Of a stretch of DNA of 64,000 nucleotides, positions 38,538-48,433 are shown in pieces. Within the stretch, counting starts at the first letter, position 1. Every line of letters starts with the position of its first letter. Made by a program: the position numbers and the translations under genes. The stretch comes from G963674955 sp963674955. GTDB lineage: Bacteria > Desulfobacterota > Desulfovibrionia > Desulfovibrionales > Desulfovibrionaceae. The stretch lies in the NCBI GenBank assembly GCA_963674955.2, contig CAXXKR010000004.1, forward strand, positions 1,860,001-1,924,000, in the 5' to 3' direction. Below the pieces are notes generated by a model. That model ran no database searches. It was not told the origin of the DNA and saw nothing but the letters and a program-made list of their open reading frames with translations.

Positions 38538-41209
38538 CGGTCCTTGCGGCCCAAATGATAAAAAAGGTTGGCCTGGCCGCTGGATGCGAAGCCCAGGTCG
38601 CGGTAGATGGCAGGCATGTCCAGATGCTGGCGCACCACGCTGGCCAGATGGTCCAGGGCCGCCTCAAGGTCGTAGGTGGTCTGGGGGGTCACCAGAGGCT
38701 CCAGCCCCTTGCGGACCCGCAATGAATCTATGAACCAGCGCCTGAACTCGTCCGAGTCGAACAGGCCGTGCAGATACGTTCCCCAGACCCGGCCCGATTT
38801 CAGCCCAAGTCCCAAAGGTTCCCTGCGCCCCTTGACCGCCTCTTCAAGATCGGAATCCAGGGATTGGGTCCGGCCGTGGTGAATCTCGTAGCCGTAAACC
38901 GTAAGCCCGCTCCGGGCATGGGTTCCCAAAGTCCTGGTCAAGGTCTTCTCCTGGGCCAGGGTGGTGCTCATGTCCAGGAGCCCGAACCCGTCCACGCTGC
39001 CCGAGTCCGATTCCAGCCCGTGGGGGTCGTGTATTTCGCTGCCCAGCATCTGAAACCCGCCGCAAATGCCTATTATCTCCGTGCTTTCCGGCAGACTGCG
39101 GATGGCGGCGGCCATGCCCGCGCCCTTGAGGGTGCGCATGTCCGTGACCGTGCTCTTGCTGCCGGGGATGATCACCGCGTCGGGCGTCCCCAGGTCAAAG
39201 GCCGAGGAAACCACACGCAGGTTCACGTCCGGTTCGGCGAACAGCGGGTCCAGGTCGTTGAAATTCGATATCCGGGGCAGGTCGATGCAGGCGATGTCCA
39301 CGCACTGCTCCGGGTCGCGCTCCAGATCGTTGCCGGGTGTGATTCCGTTCTTGAAGGAGACCGAATCCTCCTCCGGCAACCCCAGACCCTGGATCATGGG
39401 CACCACCCCGAAAATCTGCTTGCCCGTGCGCTCGAACAGAAAAGAAAGAGCCGGGTCCAGCAGGGAGCGGTCTCCGCGAAACTTGTTGACCACATAGCCT
39501 GAAACCAGCTTGCGCTCCTCATCGTCAAGCAACTCCATGGTGCCGACCAGGGCCGCGAAAACCCCGCCCCGGTCGATGTCGCCCACCAGGAGCACCTTGG
39601 CGTCGGCATACTGGGCCATCTTCATGTTCACGATGTCGTGGCTCTTAAGGTTGATCTCCGCCGGACTGCCCGCCCCTTCCAGGACCATGACGTCGAATTC
39701 CGAGGCCAGGGAATCGTAGGTCTCCTTGACCACCTCGAAGGCGCGGGGCTTGAATTCCACGTACTCCTTGACCGTCATGTTGCCCACCGGCTTGCCCATG
39801 ACTATGACCTGGGAGCCGATGTCGCTGCCGGGCTTTAGCAGCACGGGGTTCATGCGCGCTTCGGGCGCAAGGCGGCAGGCCATTGCCTGGGTGGCCTGGG
39901 CGCGGCCCATCTCGCAGCCGTCGCGGGTCACGAATGAATTGAGCGACATGTTCTGGGCCTTGAAAGGCGCCACTCGCAGGCCGTCCTGCAAAAAAATGCG
40001 GCAAAGGGCCGCGGCCAGGATGCTCTTGCCCGAGTTGGAGCTGGTGCCCTGGATCATTATGGCCGGTGGGCGTTTGGGTTTGCGCACGGCCAGGGCCTTG
40101 CCTATGCCCGAGATGGCCTTGAGCCCCTTGATCAGCCGGGCATTGTCCGTCTTGGGGCGCACGGCCACCCGAAAATATGTTTCGTCCAGCCCCTGAAAGT
40201 TGTGGCAAAGCCTGACGGCCATCCTGTCGTGAAGCAGCCTCTCGAATATGGAACCCGCAGACAGCCCCACCCGGTCCATGCGGCAAAGCACGAAATTGGC
40301 CTGCGACGGAAAGACCTTGAGTCCCGGTATCTTTCGCAACCCGTTGACCAGGTTTTCGCGCAACTCCCTGGTGGCCTGCACGGCCTGTTCAGCATATTCC
40401 GCGTCGCGCAGGCAGCGCTCGCCCACCCTCTGGGCCAGGGCGTTGACCGACCAGGGCGGCAGGTATTTTCTTATCCTCTCGACGACCTTGGGCGCGGCAA
40501 AGGCCAGGCCCAGCCGCAGGCCCGGAATGGCGTAAAATTTTGTCAGGGAGTGCAGGACTATCACGTTTTCCGGACGGTTCCTGGTCAGCCGGTCCAGCCC
40601 GGGCACGAAGTCGGCGAAGGATTCGTCCACCAGAAAACGGCAGTCCGGATGGCGCAGGGCCAGGGCGCGGAAATCCTCGGTGTTGAAGGTCTGGCCGGTG
40701 GGATTGTTCGGCTGGCAGGCAAAGACAAGAGAGGGCATGGTCAGCCTGGCTTCCAGCCGGTCCAGGTCGAGCCTGAACTCGTCGTCCGGGGACAGAGGCA
40801 GGATGCTCACGGGCAGACCGGCCACGCCGCAGGCCCTGGTGTAGTCAACATAGGCCGGAGAGGGAATCACGGCCTGACGAACCCCGCCGAGCATGGTCAC
40901 GGCCTGGAGCAGCTCGGATGCGCCGTTTCCGGCCACAACCTCCTTGGGCCAGACCTTGAAACGCTCGCAGGCCGCAAGGGTGAATTCAAGGCTGTCCGGG
41001 TCCGGGTACTTGCCCACCTGGCTCACGGTGCGGCCGATCTCCTGGCCCAGCCAGCCGGGCGGACCAAGGGGATTGACGCTGACCGAGAAGTCCAGCAGCT
41101 TGTCCACCGGACAACCGGCCTTTCCGGCCAGCTTGCGCAGATTGCCGCCGTGGGCGTATCTCTCTTCCCCGAACAGATCGGGAATGCCGCTAAGTGGAAA
41201 CTGCTTCAC
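38534..41209 (-). CDS. CobD-CobQ fusion: threonine-phosphate decarboxylase and cobyric acid synthase
   Basis: 891 aa with two cobalamin-pathway enzymes. Residues 1-370 are a class I/II aminotransferase-fold L-threonine-O-3-phosphate decarboxylase (CobD): PLP lysine K224 in HSLTKFYAIPG, NNPTG at 168-172. Residues about 382-891 are cobyric acid synthase CobQ: Walker A IQGTSSNSGKSIL, LPRISNFNDLDPL, VIIPGSKST, and the glutaminase Cys in GICGGFQMLG with His in VYGYEIHHGR. The fusion couples aminopropanol-phosphate supply with side-chain amidation. No cobalamin riboswitch was seen in the short upstream region. Confidence 0.93.
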   Translation of the reverse strand: MKQFPLSGIPDLFGEERYAHGGNLRKLAGKAGCPVDKLLDFSVSVNPLGPPGWLGQEIGRTVSQVGKYPDPDSLEFTLAACERFKVWPKEVVAGNGASELLQAVTMLGGVRQAVIPSPAYVDYTRACGVAGLPVSILPLSPDDEFRLDLDRLEARLTMPSLVFACQPNNPTGQTFNTEDFRALALRHPDCRFLVDESFADFVPGLDRLTRNRPENVIVLHSLTKFYAIPGLRLGLAFAAPKVVERIRKYLPPWSVNALAQRVGERCLRDAEYAEQAVQATRELRENLVNGLRKIPGLKVFPSQANFVLCRMDRVGLSAGSIFERLLHDRMAVRLCHNFQGLDETYFRVAVRPKTDNARLIKGLKAISGIGKALAVRKPKRPPAIMIQGTSSNSGKSILAAALCRIFLQDGLRVAPFKAQNMSLNSFVTRDGCEMGRAQATQAMACRLAPEARMNPVLLKPGSDIGSQVIVMGKPVGNMTVKEYVEFKPRAFEVVKETYDSLASEFDVMVLEGAGSPAEINLKSHDIVNMKMAQYADAKVLLVGDIDRGGVFAALVGTMELLDDEERKLVSGYVVNKFRGDRSLLDPALSFLFERTGKQIFGVVPMIQGLGLPEEDSVSFKNGITPGNDLERDPEQCVDIACIDLPRISNFNDLDPLFAEPDVNLRVVSSAFDLGTPDAVIIPGSKSTVTDMRTLKGAGMAAAIRSLPESTEIIGICGGFQMLGSEIHDPHGLESDSGSVDGFGLLDMSTTLAQEKTLTRTLGTHARSGLTVYGYEIHHGRTQSLDSDLEEAVKGRREPLGLGLKSGRVWGTYLHGLFDSDEFRRWFIDSLRVRKGLEPLVTPQTTYDLEAALDHLASVVRQHLDMPAIYRDLGFASSGQANLFYHLGRKDR

Positions 41210-41286
41210 CAGTGCGTCCTCAACAGGCTTGTTTCACGATTGCGGGATGTTGCGATTCAGACGAACACCACTGAACATGTAAACGT

Positions 41287-42030
41287 CTATTGCCACAGCC
41301 TGTCCGCGAAGACCAGAGGCAAACCGGCCCTGATGATTTTTTCAGCCGTCGCCTCAATATCGTAGGAGACCCGGCGGGGCTCCACGGTCCGCCCTTCCAC
41401 GTCCCAGAGCACGTATTTGGCCAAGCCGTCGCCGTCCCGTGGCTGGCCCACGCTGCCCACGCTGACGATGTACCTGCGGCCCCTTTCCAGCGACACCTTT
41501 TTGTCCAGTATCTCATGCTTGATGTGTTGACCATCGTAAGACAAAAGAAGCAGAAAATGACAATGGCCCACAAAGCATATCTGCTGGTCGTAGAGGGTGA
41601 AGCTTTCGGCAAGGACCTCGTCGTCCGTCAGGTGCAGGTATTCGCTGACGATGTCCGGCGGACGGCCGTGCACGAACAATCCGCCCCAAAGGGACAGGCT
41701 CACCGGCAGGGCCGCGAGATAGCTCCTGGTCTCACCGGAAAGCATGTCCAGATTCTTCTTAAGGGCGGTCTTGGATTCGGGATTGAACCAGAGCAGATAA
41801 TCGGAACTCAGCACGCCCTGGTCGTGGTTGCCCATGACCATGGGCATGGAGCGCTCGCGAATCAGCCTGACAACCGCCTCGGGGTCTGGTCCGTAGCCTA
41901 TGGCGTCGCCAAGGCAGACTATCCGCCGCACTCCCAGGGCATCGATATCCTCAAGAACTGCGCGTAGCGCCTCAAGATTGCTGTGCACGTCGGAGATGAC
42001 CGCAACGGTTCCTGCTCTGCCATTATTCAT
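41287..42030 (-). CDS. Calcineurin-like metallophosphoesterase
   Basis: 247-aa phosphoesterase. Ligands: AVISDVHSNLEALR, CLGDAIGYGPDP, MVMGNHDQG, FVGHCHFLLLL; the set matches the YfcE/MJ0936-type family. I prefer the ATG at 42030; the longer form begins at TTG without a ribosome site. In a minus-strand pair with cobD-cobQ, 77 nt apart. Substrate unknown. Confidence 0.88.
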   Translation of the reverse strand: MNNGRAGTVAVISDVHSNLEALRAVLEDIDALGVRRIVCLGDAIGYGPDPEAVVRLIRERSMPMVMGNHDQGVLSSDYLLWFNPESKTALKKNLDMLSGETRSYLAALPVSLSLWGGLFVHGRPPDIVSEYLHLTDDEVLAESFTLYDQQICFVGHCHFLLLLSYDGQHIKHEILDKKVSLERGRRYIVSVGSVGQPRDGDGLAKYVLWDVEGRTVEPRRVSYDIEATAEKIIRAGLPLVFADRLWQ

Positions 42031-42151
42031 TGCCGACCATATTAAACCCAACAGATAAAAAGGGGCAAGAGCCTCTACGCTCTTGCGAACAGTGCTGTTT
42101 TATGTCTAAGTTACTGCGAGTGATTGATCATTTTCCCATTCACGGACCGCA

Positions 42152-43018
42152 ATGGCCAAATTAAAGACACTGCTCCTGCACCCCGATCCCGAAGTCCGGG
42201 CCTCCTTGCGCGCATATCTTGAGGATGTGCCCTTTGTTCAGGTTCTCGGCGAGGCAGTCACGGCCTTCGAGGCCCTGGAGCTGCTGGAATTCGTGAAATA
42301 CGGGGTCTTTTTCCTGGGCGTCGATCTGCCCGGCGGCACCAGCGGACTTGAACTGACCCAGATGCTGGCCGGCCGCAAGGACAAGCCGGGGCTGATCTTC
42401 CTGGCCGAGGACGACGCCTATGCCTATGCGGCCTTCGAACTTGAGGCCCTGGATTTTCTGCTCTGGCCGCCGCCCAAGGACCGCCTGGACAAGACGGTGG
42501 AAAAACTCAAGGAATTCAAGGCCCGCTACCGCGAAATCCCGGAGCCTTCCCTTTGGAAGGATTCCGAATCAAGCCTGCACTCGGACGAGGAAACCCTGCG
42601 CCTGCCCCTGGCCGAAGACGAGCAGGACCAGTTCCTGGCCGCCCTGAAGCAGGCCTGGGACGTCACCCGGACCCATACGCCGGAGATTGAAAAGCTCCCC
42701 GTGAACCTGGACGGGCGGATGATCCTCATCCCCTACAACCAGATAGTGTTTGTCGAGGCCTTTGAGGACTATTCATACGTCCACGCGGCCAATCAAAAAT
42801 TCCTGACCTCGTACCGGCTGAAGAATCTTGAAACGCGCCTCGGGCCGCACAGGTTTTTCCGGGTGCACAGGAAATATCTCGTCAACCTTGAAATGGTGAC
42901 GGAAATCGCCTCTCTGCCCGGAAGCAACTTCATGCTCCGCACTGCGGGAAAAACGCGCATCGAGTTGCCCATCGGACGCAGAAGGATTGCAAAACTGAAA
43001 CAGATTTTGGGATTTTAA
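42152..43018 (+). CDS. LytTR-type response regulator with degenerate receiver
   Basis: 288 aa. Residues 1-120 fold like a receiver with D58 in FLGVDLPGG, but the N-terminal acidic pair is replaced by HPDPE, the switch Thr/Ser by Ala (FLAEDD), and the conserved Lys by Trp (FLLWPP). Residues about 185-288 form a LytTR DNA-binding domain (IPYNQIVFVEAFEDYSYVHA, RLGPHRFFRVHRKYLVNLEMV, LPIGRRRIAKLKQIL). It may act without phosphorylation. Upstream of acs, so it may regulate acetate activation (inference). Confidence 0.85.
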   Translation: MAKLKTLLLHPDPEVRASLRAYLEDVPFVQVLGEAVTAFEALELLEFVKYGVFFLGVDLPGGTSGLELTQMLAGRKDKPGLIFLAEDDAYAYAAFELEALDFLLWPPPKDRLDKTVEKLKEFKARYREIPEPSLWKDSESSLHSDEETLRLPLAEDEQDQFLAALKQAWDVTRTHTPEIEKLPVNLDGRMILIPYNQIVFVEAFEDYSYVHAANQKFLTSYRLKNLETRLGPHRFFRVHRKYLVNLEMVTEIASLPGSNFMLRTAGKTRIELPIGRRRIAKLKQILGF

Positions 43019-43130
43019 ACCGTTCGCCCAACAGCGAACACCGCTTATCGAATAAAAATCGCCCCGCCAAGGCGGGTGAGTTACAAAAGACATGAACAAA
43101 CGGACCGCTGACGACTTCGAGGAGGACCGT

Positions 43131-45053
43131 ATGGATCAACCCGGAACCCTGGACAGCCTGCTGCACGAAGAGCGGGTCTTTCGCCCGCTGCCCCAGCTTG
43201 TCAGAGGGGCCAACGTCACTCCCCAAGCCCTGGAAGCCGCCCGAAAGGCAGCCGCCCAGGATTACCTGGGCTATTGGGAAGAGGCAGCTGACGAATTGGA
43301 CTGGTTCAAGAAATGGGACCAGGTTCTGGACGACTCCAAGGCCCCCTTTTACAAGTGGTTCCCCGGCGCGCGCTGCAATATCGTATACAACGCCCTGGAC
43401 CGGCACATCGAAACCGTCAACAAAAACAAGCTGGCCCTGATCTGGGAAGGCGAACCCGGCGACTGCCGCAAGCTGACCTATTACGAACTCTACCGCGAGG
43501 TGAACCGCTTCGCCAATGCACTGCGCTCCCTCGGCGTGGGCAAGGGCGACAGGGTGGTCATCTACATGCCCCCGCTGCCCGAAGCCGTAATCGCCATGCT
43601 GGCCACGGCCAAAATCGGAGCCGTGCACAGCGTGGTCTTTGCCGGACTCTCGGCCAAGGTGCTCAGACAGCGCATTGCGGACGCCCAGGCCAAGCTGCTC
43701 ATCACGGCCGACGGCTTCTACCGCAACGGACACATAGTCAAGCTCAAGGAAATCGTGGACGAGGCCCTGGTGGGGGCCTGCGCCGACTGCGCCGAATCAT
43801 TGGTGGTGGTCCGCAGGGCGGGCCTGGATGCGGACATGCTGGACGGACGCGACTTCTGGTACGACGATCTGGTGCGCCAGGAAAGAAACGAATCGCCCAC
43901 CGAGGTCATGGAGGCCGACGACCTGCTCTTCCTGCTCTACACCTCCGGCACCACGGGCAAGCCCAAGGGCATCGCCCACTCCCACGGCGGGTACATGGTC
44001 GGGGTGCACAGAACCCTGAACCAGGTCTTCGACATCAAGCCCACCGACATTTTCTGGTGCACGGCCGACCTGGGCTGGGTCACCGGACACAGCTCCCTGG
44101 TCTACGGCCCGCTGCTGGCCGGAACCACGGCCCTGATGTACGAGGGGCATCCCAACTATCCCCAGGCCGACCGTATCTGGAACATCGTGGCCAAATACGG
44201 GGTGACCATCTTCTACACCGCTCCCACTCTGATCAGAATGCTCATGCGCTTTGGCGCGGAATACCCCAAAAAGCACGACCTTTCCTCGCTCAGGCTCCTC
44301 GGGTCGGTGGGCGAAACAATCAACTCCGAAGCCTGGCTCTGGCTCTACAAGCAAATCGGCAAAAGCGAATGCCCGGTCATGGACACCTGGTGGCAGACCG
44401 AGACAGGCATGTTCATGGTCAGCCCCTTGCCCGTGTCGCCCATAAAACCCGGCTCGGTGGCCAAGCCCCTGCCCGGGGTGGAGGCCGACGTCGTGGACAA
44501 GCACGGCGACCCGGTTCCGGCGGGCAAGGGAGGACTTCTGGTCATCAGAAAGCCCTGGCCGGCGATGATGACCGGACTATACAACGAACCGGAACGCTAC
44601 AAAAAGGAATACTGGGAACAGATACCCGGAGTCTATTACGCCGGAGACGTGGCCACCAAGGACGAGGACGGCTATCTCTGGATTCAGGGCCGGGCGGACG
44701 ATGTGATGAACATTGCCGGACACCGGGTGGGCACAGCGGAGATGGAAAATGCCTTTTGCGCCCACCAGGACGTGGCCGAGGCCGCAGTGATCGGGGTTCC
44801 GGACAATATCAAGGGCGAGGCGGCCAAGGCCTTCATCGTCCTGAACGCCGAAGTCGAGGCCACGGACTCGCTGATAAAGGATTTGACCAAGCACATCCGC
44901 AACGAGCTCGGCCCGGTTGCCGTGGTCAAAAGCGTGGAGTTCAGGACCTCGCTGCCCAAGACCCGCAGCGGCAAGGTCATGCGCCGCGCCCTCAAGTCCG
45001 AGGAACGGGGAGAGCTGGTTGAAGACCTGTCCCCGCAGGGCGACGAGGAGTAG
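43131..45053 (+). CDS. acs: Acetyl-CoA synthetase
   Basis: 640 aa AMP-forming acyl-CoA synthetase. P-loop YTSGTTGKPKGIAHSHGGY, WWQTETG, YYAGDVATKDEDGYLWIQGRADD and the regulatory lysine motif TRSGKVMRRAL, whose lysine is usually acetylated. Makes acetyl-CoA from acetate, ATP and CoA. I chose the ATG at 43131 because GAGGAGGA lies 5 nt upstream; an ATG at 43092 adds 13 residues with a poorer site. A small GC hairpin lies at 43061-43078 upstream. Confidence 0.95.
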   Translation: MDQPGTLDSLLHEERVFRPLPQLVRGANVTPQALEAARKAAAQDYLGYWEEAADELDWFKKWDQVLDDSKAPFYKWFPGARCNIVYNALDRHIETVNKNKLALIWEGEPGDCRKLTYYELYREVNRFANALRSLGVGKGDRVVIYMPPLPEAVIAMLATAKIGAVHSVVFAGLSAKVLRQRIADAQAKLLITADGFYRNGHIVKLKEIVDEALVGACADCAESLVVVRRAGLDADMLDGRDFWYDDLVRQERNESPTEVMEADDLLFLLYTSGTTGKPKGIAHSHGGYMVGVHRTLNQVFDIKPTDIFWCTADLGWVTGHSSLVYGPLLAGTTALMYEGHPNYPQADRIWNIVAKYGVTIFYTAPTLIRMLMRFGAEYPKKHDLSSLRLLGSVGETINSEAWLWLYKQIGKSECPVMDTWWQTETGMFMVSPLPVSPIKPGSVAKPLPGVEADVVDKHGDPVPAGKGGLLVIRKPWPAMMTGLYNEPERYKKEYWEQIPGVYYAGDVATKDEDGYLWIQGRADDVMNIAGHRVGTAEMENAFCAHQDVAEAAVIGVPDNIKGEAAKAFIVLNAEVEATDSLIKDLTKHIRNELGPVAVVKSVEFRTSLPKTRSGKVMRRALKSEERGELVEDLSPQGDEE

Positions 45054-45230
45054 CGGGAGTCGGTCTCCTGCTCGACAGGACGGCTCCGGCCCGTTTCCAT
45101 TCGCCTGGCCTGCCCATACATTTTCCCCTCCTGCCTGTGGCTTGCCCATCCTGACGAGGTTCTATAAAAGACTTGTGACGATGGATAGCGCATAATCGCG
45201 CCTCAAGGCCAACCGTCAACCGGAGACAAG

Positions 45231-45734
45231 ATGCTGAAAAAGAAAAAATCATCCGAAATTCCCAGAAACATAATCCTGATTATTCTCGCCGTCGGAATGC
45301 TGGTCATCTTCTTTTCCGCCGACCCCTTCAAAAAGAAGAACGCCCTGCAGGAAGACAACATGTTCACGGGAAAGATGATCCAGAAAATCGTTTTTGTTGG
45401 TCAACTCAAGGGCAAGGAACTCGATCTCTCCAAGGAGGAAACCAAAAAGCTGAAACAGTTCATGGCTCAAAAAGGCGAACTGTTCCAGCAGGTCAAGGTG
45501 GACGTGTCCAAGCAGGATTCATATGTTGAAATGACCGGCAAGACCCAGGTCCTGTTCAGCCTGGAAATGGAAATGCATGACGGGGCCACGGTCAAAACCC
45601 CGCCCACCCGCACGACCCGAAAGGATTTGGTGAACCGGATGATCTGGAAGATATCGAAGGAGGCTACAGGATATGAGAATCTGCGCATCAAGCCCAAAGG
45701 CGACAGCAAGATGAAAAAACTGATAACGTCCTGA
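45231..45734 (+). CDS. Hypothetical single-pass membrane protein
   Basis: 167 aa: basic N-terminus, one membrane helix (IILIILAVGMLVIFF, residues 13-30), then a polar domain exposed to the periplasm (GKMIQKIVFVGQLKGKELDL, KTQVLFSLEMEMHDGATV). CCGGAGACAAG precedes the ATG, so the gene is expressed. No family recognised. Located 120 nt before lepA on the same strand. Confidence 0.75.
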   Translation: MLKKKKSSEIPRNIILIILAVGMLVIFFSADPFKKKNALQEDNMFTGKMIQKIVFVGQLKGKELDLSKEETKKLKQFMAQKGELFQQVKVDVSKQDSYVEMTGKTQVLFSLEMEMHDGATVKTPPTRTTRKDLVNRMIWKISKEATGYENLRIKPKGDSKMKKLITS

Positions 45735-45853
45735 TCCCTGCCCGGAGCCGGGCACAACCGCATGGACACCCGGATGCAAATGCCGTAAAAGTGCTTTCCG
45801 CGGCCAAGTCCGGCAGGCGGCAACCTACGGCAGACGCAACCTGCCCGACAACA

Positions 45854-47659
45854 ATGACCAAAACCGAACTTATACGCAATTTCAGCATCATCGCTCACAT
45901 CGACCACGGCAAGTCCACCCTTGCCGACCGGATTCTTGAAATCACGGGACTGGTCACTGATCGCGACAAAAAGGCCCAGTACCTGGACAAAATGGAATTG
46001 GAACAGGAACGGGGCATAACCATCAAGTCCCAGACCGTCAGAATCCCCTACAAGGCTTCCGACGGAAAGAATTACATCCTGAACCTCATCGACACCCCGG
46101 GCCATGTGGATTTCAGTTACGAAGTCTCGCGCAGCCTGGCCGCATGCGAGGGCGCGCTCCTGGTTGTCGATTCCACCCAGGGAGTGGAGGCCCAGACCCT
46201 GGCAAACGTTTACATGGCCCTGGATCACGACCTTGAAGTGGTCCCGGTGCTGAACAAGATAGACCTGCCCAGCGCAGACCCGGATCGTGTGGCCGAGGAA
46301 ATCGAGGAAGTCATCGGCCTGGACTGCTCCGGAGCGATAAGAGTCAGCGCCAAGACCGGGCTGAACGTGGATGCTGTGCTGGAAAAGGTCATAACCGATC
46401 TGCCTCCGCCGGGAGGCGACGCGGACGCACCCCTCAAGGCTCTTATTTTTGATTCCTGGTATGATTCCTATCAGGGAGTTGTGGTCCTGTTCCGCGTTCT
46501 GGACGGAACCCTGAAAAAAAGTGAACGGATACAAATTTTCTCTTCGGGCAAAAGTTTCGAGGTGACCAAGCTTGGCGCTTTCACTCCGGAACCGGTGGAC
46601 ATGAAGGAGTTCGGGCCTGGAGACGTGGGTTTTCTCTGCGCCAGCATGAAGGAGCTTGGAGACGCGCCCGTGGGCGACACCATAACCAAGCCGGGCAACC
46701 CGGCTGCCAAACCCTTTCCCGGATTCAAGACCATCAAGCCCATGGTCTTTTGCGGACTCTACCCCGTGGAACCGACCGAGTACGAACCCCTCAAGGCGGC
46801 CCTTGAAAAACTCCAGCTCAACGACGCGGCCTTCAACTATGAGCCGGAGACATCCCAGGCCCTGGGCTTCGGATTCCGCTGCGGATTTCTGGGACTGTTG
46901 CACAACGAAATCATCCAGGAACGGCTGGAGCGGGAATTCCAGGCCAAGCTCATCGCCACCGCACCTTCGGTGATCTACAGGGTAATCACCCTGGACGGCG
47001 TCGAGCATCTCATCGATAACCCGAGCAAGATGCCAGATTCCCAGGAAATATCTTCCGTTCTCGAGCCTTTCGCCCGTCTGGAAATCCACGTGCCCAACGA
47101 ATACGTGGGCAGCGTCTTCGCCTTGTGCGAGGAGAAGCGCGGCATCCAGAAGGACATGCGCTACATCACCTCCACCAGGGTGGTCATCACCTACGAGATT
47201 CCCTTTGCCGAGGTCATGTACGACTTTTTCGACCGGCTGAAGTCCCATACCAAGGGCTACGCCTCCCTGGATTACGAAATCGTGGACTACCGCGCCGCCG
47301 ATCTGGTCAAGCTGGACATCCTGATAAACGGAGACCCGGTGGACGCCTTCTCAGTGATCGTGCACAGGGAGAACGCGGCCCGCATCGGCAGAAGCTTGGC
47401 CCTGAGGCTCAAGCGCTCCATTCCCCGGCAGCTTTTCGAGGTGATCATCCAGGCGGCCATCGGGAACAAAATCGCGGCCAAGGAACGCGTGGCGCCCTTC
47501 AGAAAAAACGTCACGGCCAAGTGCTACGGCGGCGACATCACCAGAAAGCGCAAGCTCCTTGAAAAACAGAAGGAAGGCAAAAAGCGCATGAAAAAGATGG
47601 GCAACGTGGAGATACCGCAGGAAGCTTTCATGGCCGTGCTCAAGGTCGGGGACGAATAA
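45854..47659 (+). CDS. lepA: Elongation factor 4 (LepA)
   Basis: 601-aa translational GTPase. G1 AHIDHGKSTLADRI, G2 ERGITIKSQTVRI, G3 DTPGHVDFSYEV, G4 NKIDLPSADPD; the C-terminal LepA-specific domain has FRKNVTAKCYGGDITRKRKLLEKQKEGKKRMK. The ATG at 45854 (MTKTELIRNFSIIAHID) is standard for the family; no clear ribosome site is visible. Back-translocates stalled ribosomes. Confidence 0.96.
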   Translation: MTKTELIRNFSIIAHIDHGKSTLADRILEITGLVTDRDKKAQYLDKMELEQERGITIKSQTVRIPYKASDGKNYILNLIDTPGHVDFSYEVSRSLAACEGALLVVDSTQGVEAQTLANVYMALDHDLEVVPVLNKIDLPSADPDRVAEEIEEVIGLDCSGAIRVSAKTGLNVDAVLEKVITDLPPPGGDADAPLKALIFDSWYDSYQGVVVLFRVLDGTLKKSERIQIFSSGKSFEVTKLGAFTPEPVDMKEFGPGDVGFLCASMKELGDAPVGDTITKPGNPAAKPFPGFKTIKPMVFCGLYPVEPTEYEPLKAALEKLQLNDAAFNYEPETSQALGFGFRCGFLGLLHNEIIQERLEREFQAKLIATAPSVIYRVITLDGVEHLIDNPSKMPDSQEISSVLEPFARLEIHVPNEYVGSVFALCEEKRGIQKDMRYITSTRVVITYEIPFAEVMYDFFDRLKSHTKGYASLDYEIVDYRAADLVKLDILINGDPVDAFSVIVHRENAARIGRSLALRLKRSIPRQLFEVIIQAAIGNKIAAKERVAPFRKNVTAKCYGGDITRKRKLLEKQKEGKKRMKKMGNVEIPQEAFMAVLKVGDE

Positions 47660-47739
47660 TCTTTGCCCTCCGAGAGACGATCATTTATCATCCCAGACCG
47701 CAACCGATATTAATTCTGACGAAAATACAAGGAATCTTA

Positions 47740-48336
47740 ATGAACCCCACTCTCAAGACCATCAGGGAATACGTCGAAGCCTTCATCATCGCGCTGATAC
47801 TGGCCCTGTTCATCCGGACCTTCATCATCCAGGCCTTCAAGATTCCTTCCGGCTCCATGTTGGAAACACTGCTCATCGGCGACCACCTGCTGGTCAACAA
47901 GTTCAAGTACGGGGTCAAAGCGCCATTTGTCGACGAGATCATCATCCAGGTTTCCGACCCGCAACGCGAGGACGTCATCGTCTTTGAATTTCCTGAAGAC
48001 CCCAGCAAGGATTTCATCAAGCGCATAGTGGGCCTGCCTGGAGACACCGTGGAAGTCAGGGACAAGGCCCTCTACGTCAACGACGAGAAACAGGAACAGC
48101 CCTTTGTCCGCCATACGGACAAAAAAATGCTGCCCATCCGCGACGCCTTCGGTCCGGTCACCGTGCCCGAGGGACAGTACTTCGTCATGGGCGACAACCG
48201 CGACGAATCCTACGACTCCAGGTGGTGGGGATTCGTGAAGCGGGAAAAGATCAGGGGCAAGGCCCTGGTCATCTACTGGTCCTGGAAGTCCTTCACCGAG
48301 GTCCGCTGGGACAGGATCGGCAAGCTGGTAGAGTAG
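47740..48336 (+). CDS. lepB: Signal peptidase I
   Basis: 198 aa. One N-terminal membrane helix (EYVEAFIIALILALFIRTFII), catalytic Ser in IPSGSMLETLLIGDHLLVNKF and Lys in DFIKRIVGLPGDTVE, and the C-terminal box YFVMGDNRDESYDSRWWGFV. Cleaves secretory signal peptides. Directly upstream of the broken comM; the order lepA-lepB-comM frames the insertion. Confidence 0.95.
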   Translation: MNPTLKTIREYVEAFIIALILALFIRTFIIQAFKIPSGSMLETLLIGDHLLVNKFKYGVKAPFVDEIIIQVSDPQREDVIVFEFPEDPSKDFIKRIVGLPGDTVEVRDKALYVNDEKQEQPFVRHTDKKMLPIRDAFGPVTVPEGQYFVMGDNRDESYDSRWWGFVKREKIRGKALVIYWSWKSFTEVRWDRIGKLVE

Positions 48337-48362
48337 AAATTTCTCCCAAAATAATTCCATAC

Positions 48363-48391
48363 TTGCGAAACGTTATCAGAGCTTATATAAC
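48363..48391 (+). promoter_or_regulatory. Putative comM promoter
   Basis: TTGCGA (48363-48368), 17-bp spacer, TATAAC (48386-48391; 5 of 6 matches). Transcription would start at about 48398, 34 nt before the TTG start of comM. Confidence 0.5.
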
Positions 48392-48433
48392 CCCTCCCAT
48401 GCCTTGAACAAAAACAAGACCGGGAGGGGTTTT
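48389..48433 (+). terminator. lepB terminator overlapping the comM ribosome site
   Basis: Perfect 10-bp stem AACCCCTCCC (48389-48398) with GGGAGGGGTT (48422-48431), then TTTT. The 3' arm GGGAGGGG is also the only ribosome site for comM, whose TTG start begins at 48432. Reading through from lepB would fold the site away, whereas starting at the promoter at 48363 would omit most of the 5' arm. Confidence 0.7.

Noticed and set aside
41210..41286. Cobalamin riboswitch upstream of cobD-cobQ
   Set aside because: Gap is only 77 nt and lacks a B12-box-like sequence.
43313..45022. 569-aa frame inside acs on the same strand
   Set aside because: Arg/Gly/Pro-rich out-of-frame translation of acs; no start signal.
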